DNA from: Mailhella massiliensis
GTDB lineage: Bacteria > Desulfobacterota > Desulfovibrionia > Desulfovibrionales > Desulfovibrionaceae
DNA length: 15,206 nt
Assembly (NCBI RefSeq): GCF_020741395.1
Contig: NZ_DYZA01000089.1
Span: 1-15,206 of the forward strand
Direction of reading: 5' to 3'
Shown here: positions 1 to 7,611 of the stretch, one piece after another
Layout: each line of letters opens with the position of its first letter
Position numbering within the stretch: the stretch's first letter is position 1
Program-made: the position numbers and the translations under genes
Notes under the pieces: generated by a model
Seen by the model: the letters and a program-made list of their open reading frames with translations, nothing else
What the model was told of the DNA's origin: nothing
The model's database searches: none

Positions 1-336
1 CTGGTGCGCGTGCTGGAAGGAACGGTGCTCGACGTGGCCGTGGACCTTCGCCGCGCCTCCCCCACCTACGGGCAGCATGTGGCCGTGGAGCTTTCGGCGG
101 AAAACAAGCGTCAGCTCATGATCCCGCGCGGATTTGCCCACGGCTTTTCCGTGCTCAGCGAGACCGCGGTCTTCGCCTACAAGTGCGACAACTTCTACTG
201 CAAAGAGTCTGAGGGAGGCATCCGCTTCGACGACCCGACCCTCGCCATAGACTGGCGCATCGACACGGCAAAGGCCCTCACGTCGGAAAAGGACAGACAA
301 CACCCGTATTTTGCGGAGTTTGAAACATGCTTTTAG
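1..336 (+). CDS. rfbC: dTDP-4-dehydrorhamnose 3,5-epimerase, C-terminal part (5' end cut by window)
   Basis: RfbC epimerises C3 and C5 of dTDP-4-keto-6-deoxyglucose in the cytoplasm, the third step of dTDP-L-rhamnose synthesis. The frame is open from base 1, so the gene starts before the window; the 111 residues seen correspond to the C-terminal 60% of a protein usually about 180 residues long. The visible part carries the family's cupin-barrel blocks: VLDVAVDLRRASPTYG, then LSAENKRQL-IPRGFAHGF-VLSETA and YKCDNFY, then the FDDP--AIDW block near the end. The N-terminal part with the catalytic His is outside the window. The stop codon lies within rfbD (10-bp overlap), which implies translational coupling. 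Identification is from remembered family sequence and is strong. Confidence 0.95.
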   Translation: MVRVLEGTVLDVAVDLRRASPTYGQHVAVELSAENKRQLMIPRGFAHGFSVLSETAVFAYKCDNFYCKESEGGIRFDDPTLAIDWRIDTAKALTSEKDRQHPYFAEFETCF

Positions 337-1163
337 TCACGGGCGCCAACGGCCAGCTCGGGCGGGAACTCCGGCTCATCCTCAAGGACGGGGCCGTGTA
401 TGTGGGGCATGAGGATCTCGATATCGCAAACGAAGCGGCGGTGAAGGCGTTCTTTGCCGCCCGGGACTTTGATTTCGTGATCAACTGCGCGGCATACACC
501 GCGGTGGACAGAGCCGAGGACGACGCGGAAACGGCAGAGAAGACGAACGCCCTCGGCCCCCGCCATCTTGCCCTCTACGGCCGCCGCATCATCCAGATTT
601 CCACGGATTATGTGTTCAGCGGCGAATCCTGCCGCCCCTACAGGGAAGAGGACTGCCCGGCGCCTCTTTCCGTGTACGGCAGAACCAAGCTCGCCGGAGA
701 GGAGGCCGTGCTCCGCGAGGCGGAAACGGCGGCGGTCGTCCGCACTTCGTGGCTCTATTCCCCCTTCGGCGCGAATTTCGTGAAGACCATGCGCCGCCTG
801 GGCGCGGAGAAGGAGAGCGTAGGCGTGGTGTTCGATCAGGCCGGGACTCCCACCTATGCGGCCGACCTTGCCTCTGCGATCACGGCCATGCTGCCCAAGA
901 TCAGGCCCGGCATGAAGGACGTGTACCACTTCAGCAACGAGGGGGTAACGAGCTGGTATGATTTTGCCTGCGCCGTCATGGAGGAATCGAACCTTGCCTG
1001 CCGGGTGCGCCCCATAGAAAGCACGGAATACCCCACCCGCGCCGTGCGCCCGGCTTACAGCGTGCTCAACAAAACGAAGATCAAGCAAGAGTTCGGCATT
1101 TCCATTCCCCACTGGCGGGACGGGCTGAGGCGCTGCATGAAGAGTATGGAGAGGGGAGGGTAG
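327..1163 (+). CDS. rfbD: dTDP-4-dehydrorhamnose reductase
   Basis: RfbD reduces dTDP-4-keto-L-rhamnose to dTDP-L-rhamnose with NAD(P)H, the last step of the pathway. At 278 residues it is slightly shorter than the usual 290-300. It is a short-chain dehydrogenase of the extended type: the Rossmann glycine motif GANGQLG is at residues 6-12, INCAAYTAVD at 52-61, STDYVFSG at 92-99, and the catalytic Tyr-Lys pair is Y117-x3-K121 in YGRTKLAGE. The ATG at 327 lies inside the end of rfbC. The stop codon overlaps a 16-bp palindrome. The 61-bp gap to rfbB has no obvious promoter, so rfbC-rfbD-rfbB is probably one transcript. Confidence 0.96.
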   Translation: MLLVTGANGQLGRELRLILKDGAVYVGHEDLDIANEAAVKAFFAARDFDFVINCAAYTAVDRAEDDAETAEKTNALGPRHLALYGRRIIQISTDYVFSGESCRPYREEDCPAPLSVYGRTKLAGEEAVLREAETAAVVRTSWLYSPFGANFVKTMRRLGAEKESVGVVFDQAGTPTYAADLASAITAMLPKIRPGMKDVYHFSNEGVTSWYDFACAVMEESNLACRVRPIESTEYPTRAVRPAYSVLNKTKIKQEFGISIPHWRDGLRRCMKSMERGG

Positions 1164-1177
1164 GAGGCGCGCCTCCT
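1162..1177. promoter_or_regulatory. 16-bp perfect palindrome overlapping the rfbD stop codon
   Basis: AGGAGGCGCGCCTCCT is its own reverse complement and can form a 6-bp GC stem with a CGCG loop. It includes the last two bases of the rfbD stop codon and is followed only by TTTC, so it is at best a weak terminator or an mRNA-stability or attenuation hairpin between rfbD and rfbB. The role is inferred. Confidence 0.4.
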
Positions 1178-1224
1178 TTCGTGCAAAAACTTTTTACGGA
1201 ACAGGCAAATTCAGGTTCAGGAAT

Positions 1225-2241
1225 ATGATATCCATCCTTGTTACCGGCGGCGCCGGGTTCATCGGCTCCAACTTCGTGCCGTACTTCTGCAAGAAGTACC
1301 CTGATTATCAAATCATCAATCTCGACAAACTCACCTACGCGGGCAATCTCGACAACCTGAAGGAATGCGAGTCCATGCCGGGCTACAGCTTCGTGCGGGG
1401 CGATATCTGCGACGCGGCGCTGGTGGAGCGGCTCTTTGCGGAGTACGATATCAAGGGCGTCATACATTTTGCGGCGGAAAGCCATGTGGACAATTCCATC
1501 AAGGGCCCGCGCGCCTTCATGGAAACGAACTTCATGGGCACCTTCACGCTCATTGAAGCCGCGCGCCGCCGCTGGATGGACGGCCCCGGCAAGGTAAAGC
1601 CGGGCTATGAGAATGCGCGCTTCCATCATATTTCCACCGACGAGGTGTACGGCGCGCTGGGGGAAAGCGGGTATTTTGCCGAAACTACGCCCTATGCGCC
1701 CAATTCTCCCTATTCGGCGAGCAAGGCCGGTTCGGATTTCATCGTGCGCGCCTACCGTCACACCTACGGCATGAACGTGACGACCTCCAACTGCTCCAAC
1801 AACTACGGCCCCAAGCAACACCATGAAAAGTTCATTCCGGTGATTATTTCCCGGTGCCTTGCGGAGCAGCCCATCCCCGTGTACGGCAACGGGTCGAACA
1901 TCCGCGACTGGCTCTATGTGCTCGATCACTGCAAGGCCGTGGACCTCATCTTCCACAAGGGCAGAAGCGGGGAGAGCTACAACATAGGCGGGCACAACGA
2001 ACGCGACAACCTCCAGATCCTGCGCCGTGTGTGCTCCGTCCTGGATGAGCTGCGGCCCCGCAGAAACGGCGCGAAGTACGAAGAGCTCATGACCTTTGTG
2101 GCCGACCGGCCGGGGCACGACAGGCGCTACGCCATAGACCCCGCCAAAATCGTCGCCGAACTCGGCTGGAAACCCGAGGAGAACTTCGATTCCGGCATCG
2201 TGAAAACCGTGGAATGGTATCTGAGGAACCGGCAGGCCTGA
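1225..2241 (+). CDS. rfbB: dTDP-glucose 4,6-dehydratase
   Basis: RfbB converts dTDP-glucose to dTDP-4-keto-6-deoxyglucose using tightly bound NAD+, the second step of dTDP-rhamnose synthesis. The 338 residues match family length. Visible marks are the Rossmann motif TGGAGFIG at 7-14, HFAAESHVDNSI at 81-92, the dehydratase signature STDEVYG at 137-143 (Thr-Asp-Glu form the dehydration site), the catalytic Y163-x3-K167 in YSASK, NNYGP at 192-196, and ADRPGHDRRYAID near the C-terminus. The gene order C-D-B differs from the enterobacterial rfbBDAC order, and rfbA (the thymidylyltransferase) is probably left of the window. The glycosyltransferase that follows starts 35 bp downstream. Confidence 0.97.
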   Translation: MISILVTGGAGFIGSNFVPYFCKKYPDYQIINLDKLTYAGNLDNLKECESMPGYSFVRGDICDAALVERLFAEYDIKGVIHFAAESHVDNSIKGPRAFMETNFMGTFTLIEAARRRWMDGPGKVKPGYENARFHHISTDEVYGALGESGYFAETTPYAPNSPYSASKAGSDFIVRAYRHTYGMNVTTSNCSNNYGPKQHHEKFIPVIISRCLAEQPIPVYGNGSNIRDWLYVLDHCKAVDLIFHKGRSGESYNIGGHNERDNLQILRRVCSVLDELRPRRNGAKYEELMTFVADRPGHDRRYAIDPAKIVAELGWKPEENFDSGIVKTVEWYLRNRQA

Positions 2242-2276
2242 GAAGGCCCGTTTTCCGTACGCACACAGGAGGAGAC

Positions 2277-3161
2277 ATGCGCTCCCTGCAGGTACAGACC
2301 GTCTTGTATCATAACGAAAAGACCGACCTGATACGCTCCCTGGAATCGCTGGACCATGCGGCGGGGAAGGGCGGGCGCGCCGATATCGGCAGCATCGCGG
2401 TCCGCTACGGCGACGCCTCCGAAGCGCCGCTCTTCACCCCCGGCGAAATCGCCGCCCTGAACGGGCGTCTCAGGCATCTTTCCCTGGAATACCGCTTCTT
2501 CGGCTTCAACAGCGGCACTTCCCGGGGGCATAATATTCTGGGAAACGATTGCGGCGCCGACTTTATGATGGTCATGAATCCCGACGTGATCCTGACGCCC
2601 CTGTTCTTCGAGGAAATCATGGCCCCCTTTGCCGATCCGGGGGTGGGCATCGTCGAAGCGCGCCAGGTTCCCGTCGAACATCACAAGGAATACGACCCCG
2701 CAACCGGGGAGACCGGCTGGGCGACCATGGCCTGCGCGGTATTTCCCGCCTCCCTTTTCCGCGCGCTCCACGGCTTCGACGCCGACCTGTTCTTCCTCTA
2801 CTGCGACGACGTCGATTTTTCCTGGCGGGCGCGGCTGGAAGGCTTCACCATCATCTATCGGCCCGGGGCCATGGTTTTTCATGCCAAGCGCCTTTCCGCA
2901 GACTGCGCCTGGCGTCCCACGCCTGCGGAGCAGTACTACAGCAAGGAAGCGGCGCTTTTCATGGCCTACAAATGGTCGAACGACAAACGCGTGGAGAAGC
3001 TTCTGAAAGCCTGGCGGCACGGCTCCGACGATGAGCGGCGTGTCTGCCGGAAGTTCCTGGAACTCAGGGAGAGCGGCGGGCTTCCGCCTCAGCTCGATCC
3101 TCAGGGCAAGGTGGCCACGTTTCTTGGGGGCTACTACTCCCCGAACAGATATACCCTGTAA
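2277..3161 (+). CDS. GT2-family glycosyltransferase, rhamnosyltransferase-like
   Basis: This is a probable GT-A fold sugar transferase for cell-surface glycan assembly, acting on the cytoplasmic face of the membrane. The 294-residue protein has no clear membrane span. NPD at residues 101-103 takes the place of the DxD nucleotide-sugar/metal motif, and GFD---FFLYCDDVDFSWR at 166-184 matches the GFDE-FF-Y-EDVD--R block typical of WbbL-like rhamnosyltransferases. I chose the ATG at 2277 because AGGAGGA sits just upstream; an in-frame start at 2214 would lie inside rfbB and add a non-family extension. Its place directly after the dTDP-rhamnose genes suggests rhamnose as donor, which is inference. 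The 18-bp gap to the next gene implies one operon. Confidence 0.85.
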   Translation: MRSLQVQTVLYHNEKTDLIRSLESLDHAAGKGGRADIGSIAVRYGDASEAPLFTPGEIAALNGRLRHLSLEYRFFGFNSGTSRGHNILGNDCGADFMMVMNPDVILTPLFFEEIMAPFADPGVGIVEARQVPVEHHKEYDPATGETGWATMACAVFPASLFRALHGFDADLFFLYCDDVDFSWRARLEGFTIIYRPGAMVFHAKRLSADCAWRPTPAEQYYSKEAALFMAYKWSNDKRVEKLLKAWRHGSDDERRVCRKFLELRESGGLPPQLDPQGKVATFLGGYYSPNRYTL

Positions 3162-3179
3162 GAGGACAAGGGCGGAGCA

Positions 3180-4364
3180 ATGAGCGGACGGCATATCGAC
3201 AGCACGGCGTGGAAAGCCGTGTTCGGCAGAGACACTAATATCGGCAAGGTGCTGCAGCTCCTGGAAGACATGGAGAAGGACGCGCGGGAAGGGCTCTTTG
3301 CGGAAAAATACCTGCCCATGGTGCAGGAAGCGCAGAAGGGCGGGGAAAAGGTTTTTCTTTCCGTGCTCACACGGACGCAGGGGCGGCGCATACAGGAGCT
3401 TCGGGAGGTGTTTCTCTGCCTTTCGGCGCAGACGGACGGGGATTTTGAGCTGCTTCTCGTCGGCCACAGGCTCAGCGACGCCCAGGCCGAGGAGATAAGG
3501 GGCGTGATCGCCGAGCAGCCGGAGGAGCTGAAAAGGCGCGTCCGTTTCCTCAGGCTGGACTACGGAGGCAGGGCCGCGCCGCTGAACTTCGGCTTTGCCC
3601 ACTCCCGGGGCGAGTATGTCGCCGTGCTGGACGACGACGATATCGTGTTCGACCACTGGGTGGAGGAATTCCACCGCGCCGCCGGAGAGCATCCGGGCAC
3701 GGTGCTGCACGCCTATGCGGCCCGCCAGCGCTGGATGAAGCTGGACAGGGGCGAGCCGGCAGGAAATCTCCGGGCCTGCGGAAGGCCGGAGAATGTGTAT
3801 TGCAGGCCCTTCTCCTGGCCGGGGCAGATGGACAGCAACCAATGCCCCCTTCTGGGCCTCGCCTTCCCTGCCGACCTGTTCCGGAAACTCGGGCTCATGT
3901 TCGACGAATCCCTCACCACTACGGAAGACTGGGATTATCTTCAGCGCGCGGCCATGCTTGCCGGCGTCAGCGAGATCCCGAAGGTGACGAGCATCTACCG
4001 CTGGTGGCAGAACGCGGAGTCTTCCCGGACCGTGCATTCCCGGGAGGAATGGGAACAAAACTACAGGCGTATCCGGAAAAAGATGAGCTCCGGCCTGCTC
4101 CTGTTCCCCGAGGCGGGCACGGAGCAGCTTTTTGAGCTTTTCCATCCTTCCGGAATCGTGGAGAAATATATCGAGAAGCAGGGAGGATGGGATGCATTTG
4201 CGCAGAATGTGCACTTCAAGGACGTGCGCCGCTTCATGGCTCTGTACCTCAAGAGTAAACTAAGGAAAATTCTGGGAGTCACGCCTTCGGAAAAGGTGAG
4301 CTTCCGGGATGTGAAGCGTATTGTTCTTTTGTATGCGCGCAGGAAGCTCCGAAAGAGAATATAG
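3180..4364 (+). CDS. GT2-family glycosyltransferase with N-terminal extension
   Basis: This is a 394-residue putative glycosyltransferase of the GT-A superfamily. The catalytic domain starts only near residue 57 (VFLSVLTRTQGRR-QEL); residues 1-55 are a charged, probably helical extension that I do not recognise. The sugar-nucleotide site is the acidic run DDDD at 151-154 in GEYVAVLDDDDIVFDHW, and the presumed catalytic-base region is TTEDWDYLQR at 247-256. The rest (about 280-394) is basic and helix-rich and may bind the membrane or a partner. It follows the previous transferase by 18 bp and is probably cotranscribed. Donor and acceptor cannot be told from sequence. Confidence 0.82.
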   Translation: MSGRHIDSTAWKAVFGRDTNIGKVLQLLEDMEKDAREGLFAEKYLPMVQEAQKGGEKVFLSVLTRTQGRRIQELREVFLCLSAQTDGDFELLLVGHRLSDAQAEEIRGVIAEQPEELKRRVRFLRLDYGGRAAPLNFGFAHSRGEYVAVLDDDDIVFDHWVEEFHRAAGEHPGTVLHAYAARQRWMKLDRGEPAGNLRACGRPENVYCRPFSWPGQMDSNQCPLLGLAFPADLFRKLGLMFDESLTTTEDWDYLQRAAMLAGVSEIPKVTSIYRWWQNAESSRTVHSREEWEQNYRRIRKKMSSGLLLFPEAGTEQLFELFHPSGIVEKYIEKQGGWDAFAQNVHFKDVRRFMALYLKSKLRKILGVTPSEKVSFRDVKRIVLLYARRKLRKRI

Positions 4365-4644
4365 CAGGAGCCGGCGCTTCTGCCCCCCCCTCAGGCAGCC
4401 CGGGAAGGACTCTCGACGCCGGGAACGGGAAACGATATATTGCCGAGCGGAAGGGAAAAGCGCATGGGCCTTGTTGTTGTCCCTGCCTTTCGGGGGAACC
4501 GGCGTTTTTTGCCCGTCGGCAAAGCAGCGCCTCCGCTCCCGGCGGCCCGGGCGCGTTGTTTCCCGCCCGGCGAGGCAAAGGCCGTGAGGGATTTTGCCTG
4601 TACGGTATTTCCGCCCGTTTCAAAAACATTCATTGAGGTTGAAC
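4365..4644. other. 280-bp intergenic gap with several hairpins
   Basis: I see no gene here. The gap holds a C8 run (4383-4390), paired arms ACGCCGG/CCGGCGT (4416-4422 with 4499-4505, the second followed by a T-run to 4510), a TTTGCC-CGTC-GGCAAA hairpin (4508-4523), a CCGGGCG/CGCCCGG hairpin (4547-4570) and AGGCAAA/TTTGCCT (4573-4599). It separates the last glycosyltransferase from the operon upstream and may hold a terminator and a new promoter, but I found no convincing -35/-10 pair. Confidence 0.5.
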
Positions 4645-5505
4645 ATGCCCCGCGTTTCCGTTCTCATGCCCGTATACAACACCCGGCCCGAGCATCTTCG
4701 CGAAGCTATGGAGCGCATACTTTCGCAGACGTTTACGGATTTCGAGTTCCTCATCCTCAACGACGCCTCTGCCGACCCCGCCGTGGAAGAGGTGGTGAAA
4801 TCTTTTTCCGACCCGCGCATCGTCTACGCCGTGAACGGGAAGAACCTCGGCATTTCCGGTTCGCGCAACCGCCTGCTCGACATGGCGCAGGGCGAATATC
4901 TCGCCGTCATGGACCACGACGACATATCGCTCCCTGAACGCTTCGCCAGACAGGTCGCCTTTCTGGATGCGCACCCCGAGGTGGGGCTGCTCGGTTCCCT
5001 GGTGCAGAACTTGATGGACGGGCAGGTGAAGCCCCGGCCTGCGGATGATGTGGAAGTCAAGAAAATGCTCATGATCCACTGCAACCTGAGCCATCCTTCC
5101 TGCATGATACGCCGCTCAGTGCTCGACGAGCACGGGATACGCTATGAGGCGCTCTTCAGCCCGGCGGAGGACTACGCCCTGTTCGCCCGCCTCATGCCGG
5201 TGACGCAGTTCGCCATACTTCAGGAGCCGCTGCTCCGCTACCGGGCATGGGAGGGGAATACCTCCCACAAAAAGGCCAAAGCCATGGAGGCGGCAGCCAT
5301 GGGCATCCATGCCTTCATGCGCCGCGACAATCCCGAGCTCTGGGCCATGGCAAGGACGTATCTTGAAAAGCGCCGCCGCTGTTTTTTCCTGGGCATCCCC
5401 GTGCTGACCCGCGTGGACGCCTGGCGCGAGACGCGCTGGCTGCTTTTCGGCTGCATCCCCGTGTGGAAGGTGCGCGAGCGTCTGCCCCGCATAGAGGGGC
5501 TCTAG
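4645..5505 (+). CDS. GT2-family glycosyltransferase (EpsE-like)
   Basis: This is a compact GT-A glycosyltransferase of 286 residues, probably adding a sugar to a lipid-linked glycan. The layout is classical: PRVSVLMPVYNTRPEHLREA at the N-terminus, QTFTDFEFLILNDAS at 28-42, NLGISGSRN at 67-75, the metal-binding DHDD at 90-93, HPSCMIRRS at 150-158, and the ED catalytic-base motif in PAEDYALFARL at 173-183. The ATG at 4645 has a GAGG box six bases upstream and gives the family N-terminus; an in-frame start at 4594 would add 17 atypical residues. It lies downstream of a 280-bp gap, so it may be transcribed separately from the genes to its left. The donor sugar is unknown. Confidence 0.88.
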   Translation: MPRVSVLMPVYNTRPEHLREAMERILSQTFTDFEFLILNDASADPAVEEVVKSFSDPRIVYAVNGKNLGISGSRNRLLDMAQGEYLAVMDHDDISLPERFARQVAFLDAHPEVGLLGSLVQNLMDGQVKPRPADDVEVKKMLMIHCNLSHPSCMIRRSVLDEHGIRYEALFSPAEDYALFARLMPVTQFAILQEPLLRYRAWEGNTSHKKAKAMEAAAMGIHAFMRRDNPELWAMARTYLEKRRRCFFLGIPVLTRVDAWRETRWLLFGCIPVWKVRERLPRIEGL

Positions 5506-5567
5506 GCTCCGGCTTTTTTCGGACCCGTTTTTCCCGGCTGAGGCCCGTGCGCCGGAACTGCCCTGTT

Positions 5568-5599
5568 CCCGAAGCCGGCGGCATGCCTCCGGCTTCGGG
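5568..5599. repeat. Strong hairpin downstream of the glycosyltransferase genes
   Basis: CCCGAAGCCGG pairs perfectly with CCGGCTTCGGG (11 bp) across a 10-base spacer that itself contains the palindrome GGCATGCC. No T-run follows, so it looks more like a REP-type or 3'-end-protecting hairpin than a canonical intrinsic terminator. A second, bulged pairing (GGGAAAGGG with CCCTTTGCCC, 5616-5647) follows directly. Confidence 0.55.
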
Positions 5600-5687
5600 C
5601 GCAAAGGCCCGTTGCGGGAAAGGGGCATATTCCGGCACCCTTTGCCCGGCTGCGGCCATGTCCTTATGAGAAAGGCATGCTGCCGCC

Positions 5688-5716
5688 TTGCCGGAAGCGT
5701 TCCGGCAGGTTAGGCT
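5688..5716 (+). promoter_or_regulatory. Weak candidate promoter with internal palindrome
   Basis: TTGCCG (5688-5693) and TAGGCT (5711-5716) are 17 bp apart upstream of the hydrolase gene. The match is weak at the -10. The spacer contains one arm-loop-arm element, TGCCGGAA-GCG-TTCCGGCA (5689-5707), an 8-bp perfect inverted repeat that could be an operator or an RNA hairpin. Confidence 0.25.
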
Positions 5717-5740
5717 GTCCCTGAAACAAGGAGAAGCCCC

Positions 5741-6403
5741 ATGGCCATAGTGTTTTCCTACCGCTGGAACAGAAATCCTTCGCGTCTTTTGCGTTCCTTC
5801 GGCCTTTCCGTGCGATGCGCGCAGGAGGAGGCGCGCTTTTTTTCCGCTCTGGACGACGCGCCGGACAACGAACTTGGCGATTTCTGCCTCATCATGGGCG
5901 GCTTTACCGACGGTTTCCTCGGCAGGGCCTACGCGCTTCTGGGCGATGTGAAGGCGCGGCTCGGGCCGGGCTTCGATATTTATTACCGCGAGCACGACGA
6001 GCACGCGGGGGCGCGGCGTCTTCTGCGCCGCTACGGCGCGCTTCGCCGCCGCGCGGTGCTCATAGGCCACAGCTGGGGCGCGAGCTCCCTGGCGCGGGAT
6101 ATCGTGCCTTCCTGCCCAAAGGTGCGGGTGGACGCTCTCATCACCCTGGACCCGGTGGGCCTGCGCGGCCCGGCGCCGCTTCCCTCGGTGCGGCGCTGGC
6201 TCAATGTGTACCTTCCCTACGGGCGCGCGGCGTGGAGCCGGGAAAACAACGTGGCGCGTCTCGGCAGGCCCTGGGAATATGTGCGCGAGGCGAGCCTGAA
6301 CCGCGTGCCCTCAAGGCTCCGCCATGCCGACGCCCTCGGCATGTTCCGGGAATACGGGGCGTCCTTCCTCACCCTTGCGCTCATGGAGCGGGATGTTCCC
6401 TGA
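5741..6403 (+). CDS. Small alpha/beta-hydrolase-fold protein, function unknown
   Basis: This 220-residue cytoplasmic protein has the marks of a serine hydrolase. The nucleophile elbow is GHSWG at 109-113 with Ser111 after the strand RRAVLI; the likely acid is Asp137 in LITLDPVG and the likely base His195 in RLRHADALG. GGFTDG at 53-58 may form the oxyanion-hole loop after the first strands. There is no signal peptide. The start has AAGGAG seven bases upstream. The substrate is unknown; esterase, lipase or thioesterase activity would all fit. Its 3' end overlaps the MFS gene on the other strand by 23 bp. It stands alone on the + strand between the glycan genes and the repressor unit. Confidence 0.75.
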   Translation: MAIVFSYRWNRNPSRLLRSFGLSVRCAQEEARFFSALDDAPDNELGDFCLIMGGFTDGFLGRAYALLGDVKARLGPGFDIYYREHDEHAGARRLLRRYGALRRRAVLIGHSWGASSLARDIVPSCPKVRVDALITLDPVGLRGPAPLPSVRRWLNVYLPYGRAAWSRENNVARLGRPWEYVREASLNRVPSRLRHADALGMFREYGASFLTLALMERDVP

Positions 6404-7604
6404 CCGGCGGGCGGAAGGCCCACCTCAGGGCGAAAAGCAGGAGCAGAAGCGCGGCGGCAAGATAGGCCGCGTCCATGCCCCAGCGGGCGATGACGGCAAA
6501 GCCGCCGAGCGGGCCGAGCGCCGCGCCGAGGTCTATGGCGAGCGTGTAGGCGGTGATGACGAAGACCGGCTGCGAGCGGGAGGCCACGTCCGTGGCGAGC
6601 GCGTCGGAGAGGGTGGTCATGGCAGTACAGCAAAGCTCAATGCCCACGATGAGGAGAAGCCACGGCAGGAGCGGGAGCTTCAGCGTGGTGAGGAAAAAGA
6701 GCAGGGCGGCGGCGAAGCAGCCCGCGGCGAACATGCGCGTGCGTCCGAGGGGCCCGTCGGAAATGCGGCCCGCCAGCGGGGAGAGGGCCGGATCCCAGCC
6801 CCAGCGCAGGGACTGCATGAAGCCTGCCAGCGTGGCGCAGCCGAGCAGAAAGCCGCAGAGCGTGACGCCCGCGCCGAAGTGATGTTCCAGAAGCGCGCTC
6901 AGGGTGGACATGAAGAAGCCCTCGATGATGAGCGTGACGAAGAGGCAGGTGAGAAGCACCCAGAAAAGTTCCCGCGTGAGCAGGTGCAGGCCGCCTTTTT
7001 CCCCGGCCTTTTCCGCGCCCGGGGCGCTCCTTCTTTTTTCCGGCGGGATGCGGCGCAGGAGGAAAAGCGCCATGGGCAGGGCGAGGGCCGCCACGGCCGC
7101 GCCCGCGAGCAGGGTGGGGCGAAGGCCCGCCATATCGGCCATGAGGCCGCCGCCCAGCATGCCCACCAGGTTCCCCAGGCGGTAGGTGCCCGTGTACAGG
7201 CCGATGAGATAGCCCCTGTCGTGCTCGCCCGCCACGTCCATCACCGTGAAAAGCCCGCCGAGCTTGAGCAGCGACCAGGCAAGCCCCCACAGCACGCGCA
7301 GCGCCGCCCAGGCCGCAAAGGTGGAGGCGTGGACGTAGCCCAGGGGTATGAGCAGGGAAAGGAGCGCTGCGAACACGGCGCAGGTCTTCACGCTGAGCCT
7401 TGAGTAGGCGAATCCTATCACCGGGTTGAGCGGAAGGCGCGCGAGGCGGTTCAGGGAGAGAAGGACGCCCACCTCCCACAGGGAGGAGAGCCCGGCCTCC
7501 ATCCAGCGCACGGGCAGGATGACGTAGAGCATGGCGTCCGAGGCCACGCATGCGGCGGTGAGCAGCGCGAATATGACGACCTGGCGGCGGGGATGCGCGG
7601 ACAT
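6381..7604 (-). CDS. Major facilitator superfamily permease
   Basis: This is a 407-residue inner-membrane transporter with about 12 hydrophobic spans in two halves, joined by a basic, charged cytoplasmic loop at about 184-210. MFS marks are the R-rich loop between spans 2 and 3 (GFAYSRLSVKT, 64-74), the span-4/5 region RGYLIGLYTGTYRLGNLVG-LGG (130-153), and a motif-A-like DGPLGRTR at 283-290 between spans 8 and 9. The substrate is not predictable; it is not GlpT-like. I chose the ATG at 7604, preceded by TGAGG, over a TTG at 7619; that TGA is the repressor's stop codon, so the two genes are probably translationally coupled. The 3' end overlaps the convergent hydrolase gene by 23 bp. Confidence 0.88.
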   Translation of the reverse strand: MSAHPRRQVVIFALLTAACVASDAMLYVILPVRWMEAGLSSLWEVGVLLSLNRLARLPLNPVIGFAYSRLSVKTCAVFAALLSLLIPLGYVHASTFAAWAALRVLWGLAWSLLKLGGLFTVMDVAGEHDRGYLIGLYTGTYRLGNLVGMLGGGLMADMAGLRPTLLAGAAVAALALPMALFLLRRIPPEKRRSAPGAEKAGEKGGLHLLTRELFWVLLTCLFVTLIIEGFFMSTLSALLEHHFGAGVTLCGFLLGCATLAGFMQSLRWGWDPALSPLAGRISDGPLGRTRMFAAGCFAAALLFFLTTLKLPLLPWLLLIVGIELCCTAMTTLSDALATDVASRSQPVFVITAYTLAIDLGAALGPLGGFAVIARWGMDAAYLAAALLLLLFALRWAFRPPVREHPAP

Positions 7605-7611
7605 GGCGGCC

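Noticed and set aside
2127..4214. 695-codon open frame on the minus strand opposite the glycosyltransferases
   Set aside because: No motifs; it spans two recognised + strand genes and the end of rfbB.
6324..7403. 359-codon + strand frame opposite the MFS gene
   Set aside because: Composition is Arg/Glu/Gly/Ala-rich without motifs, while the minus strand shows a clear 12-span transporter.
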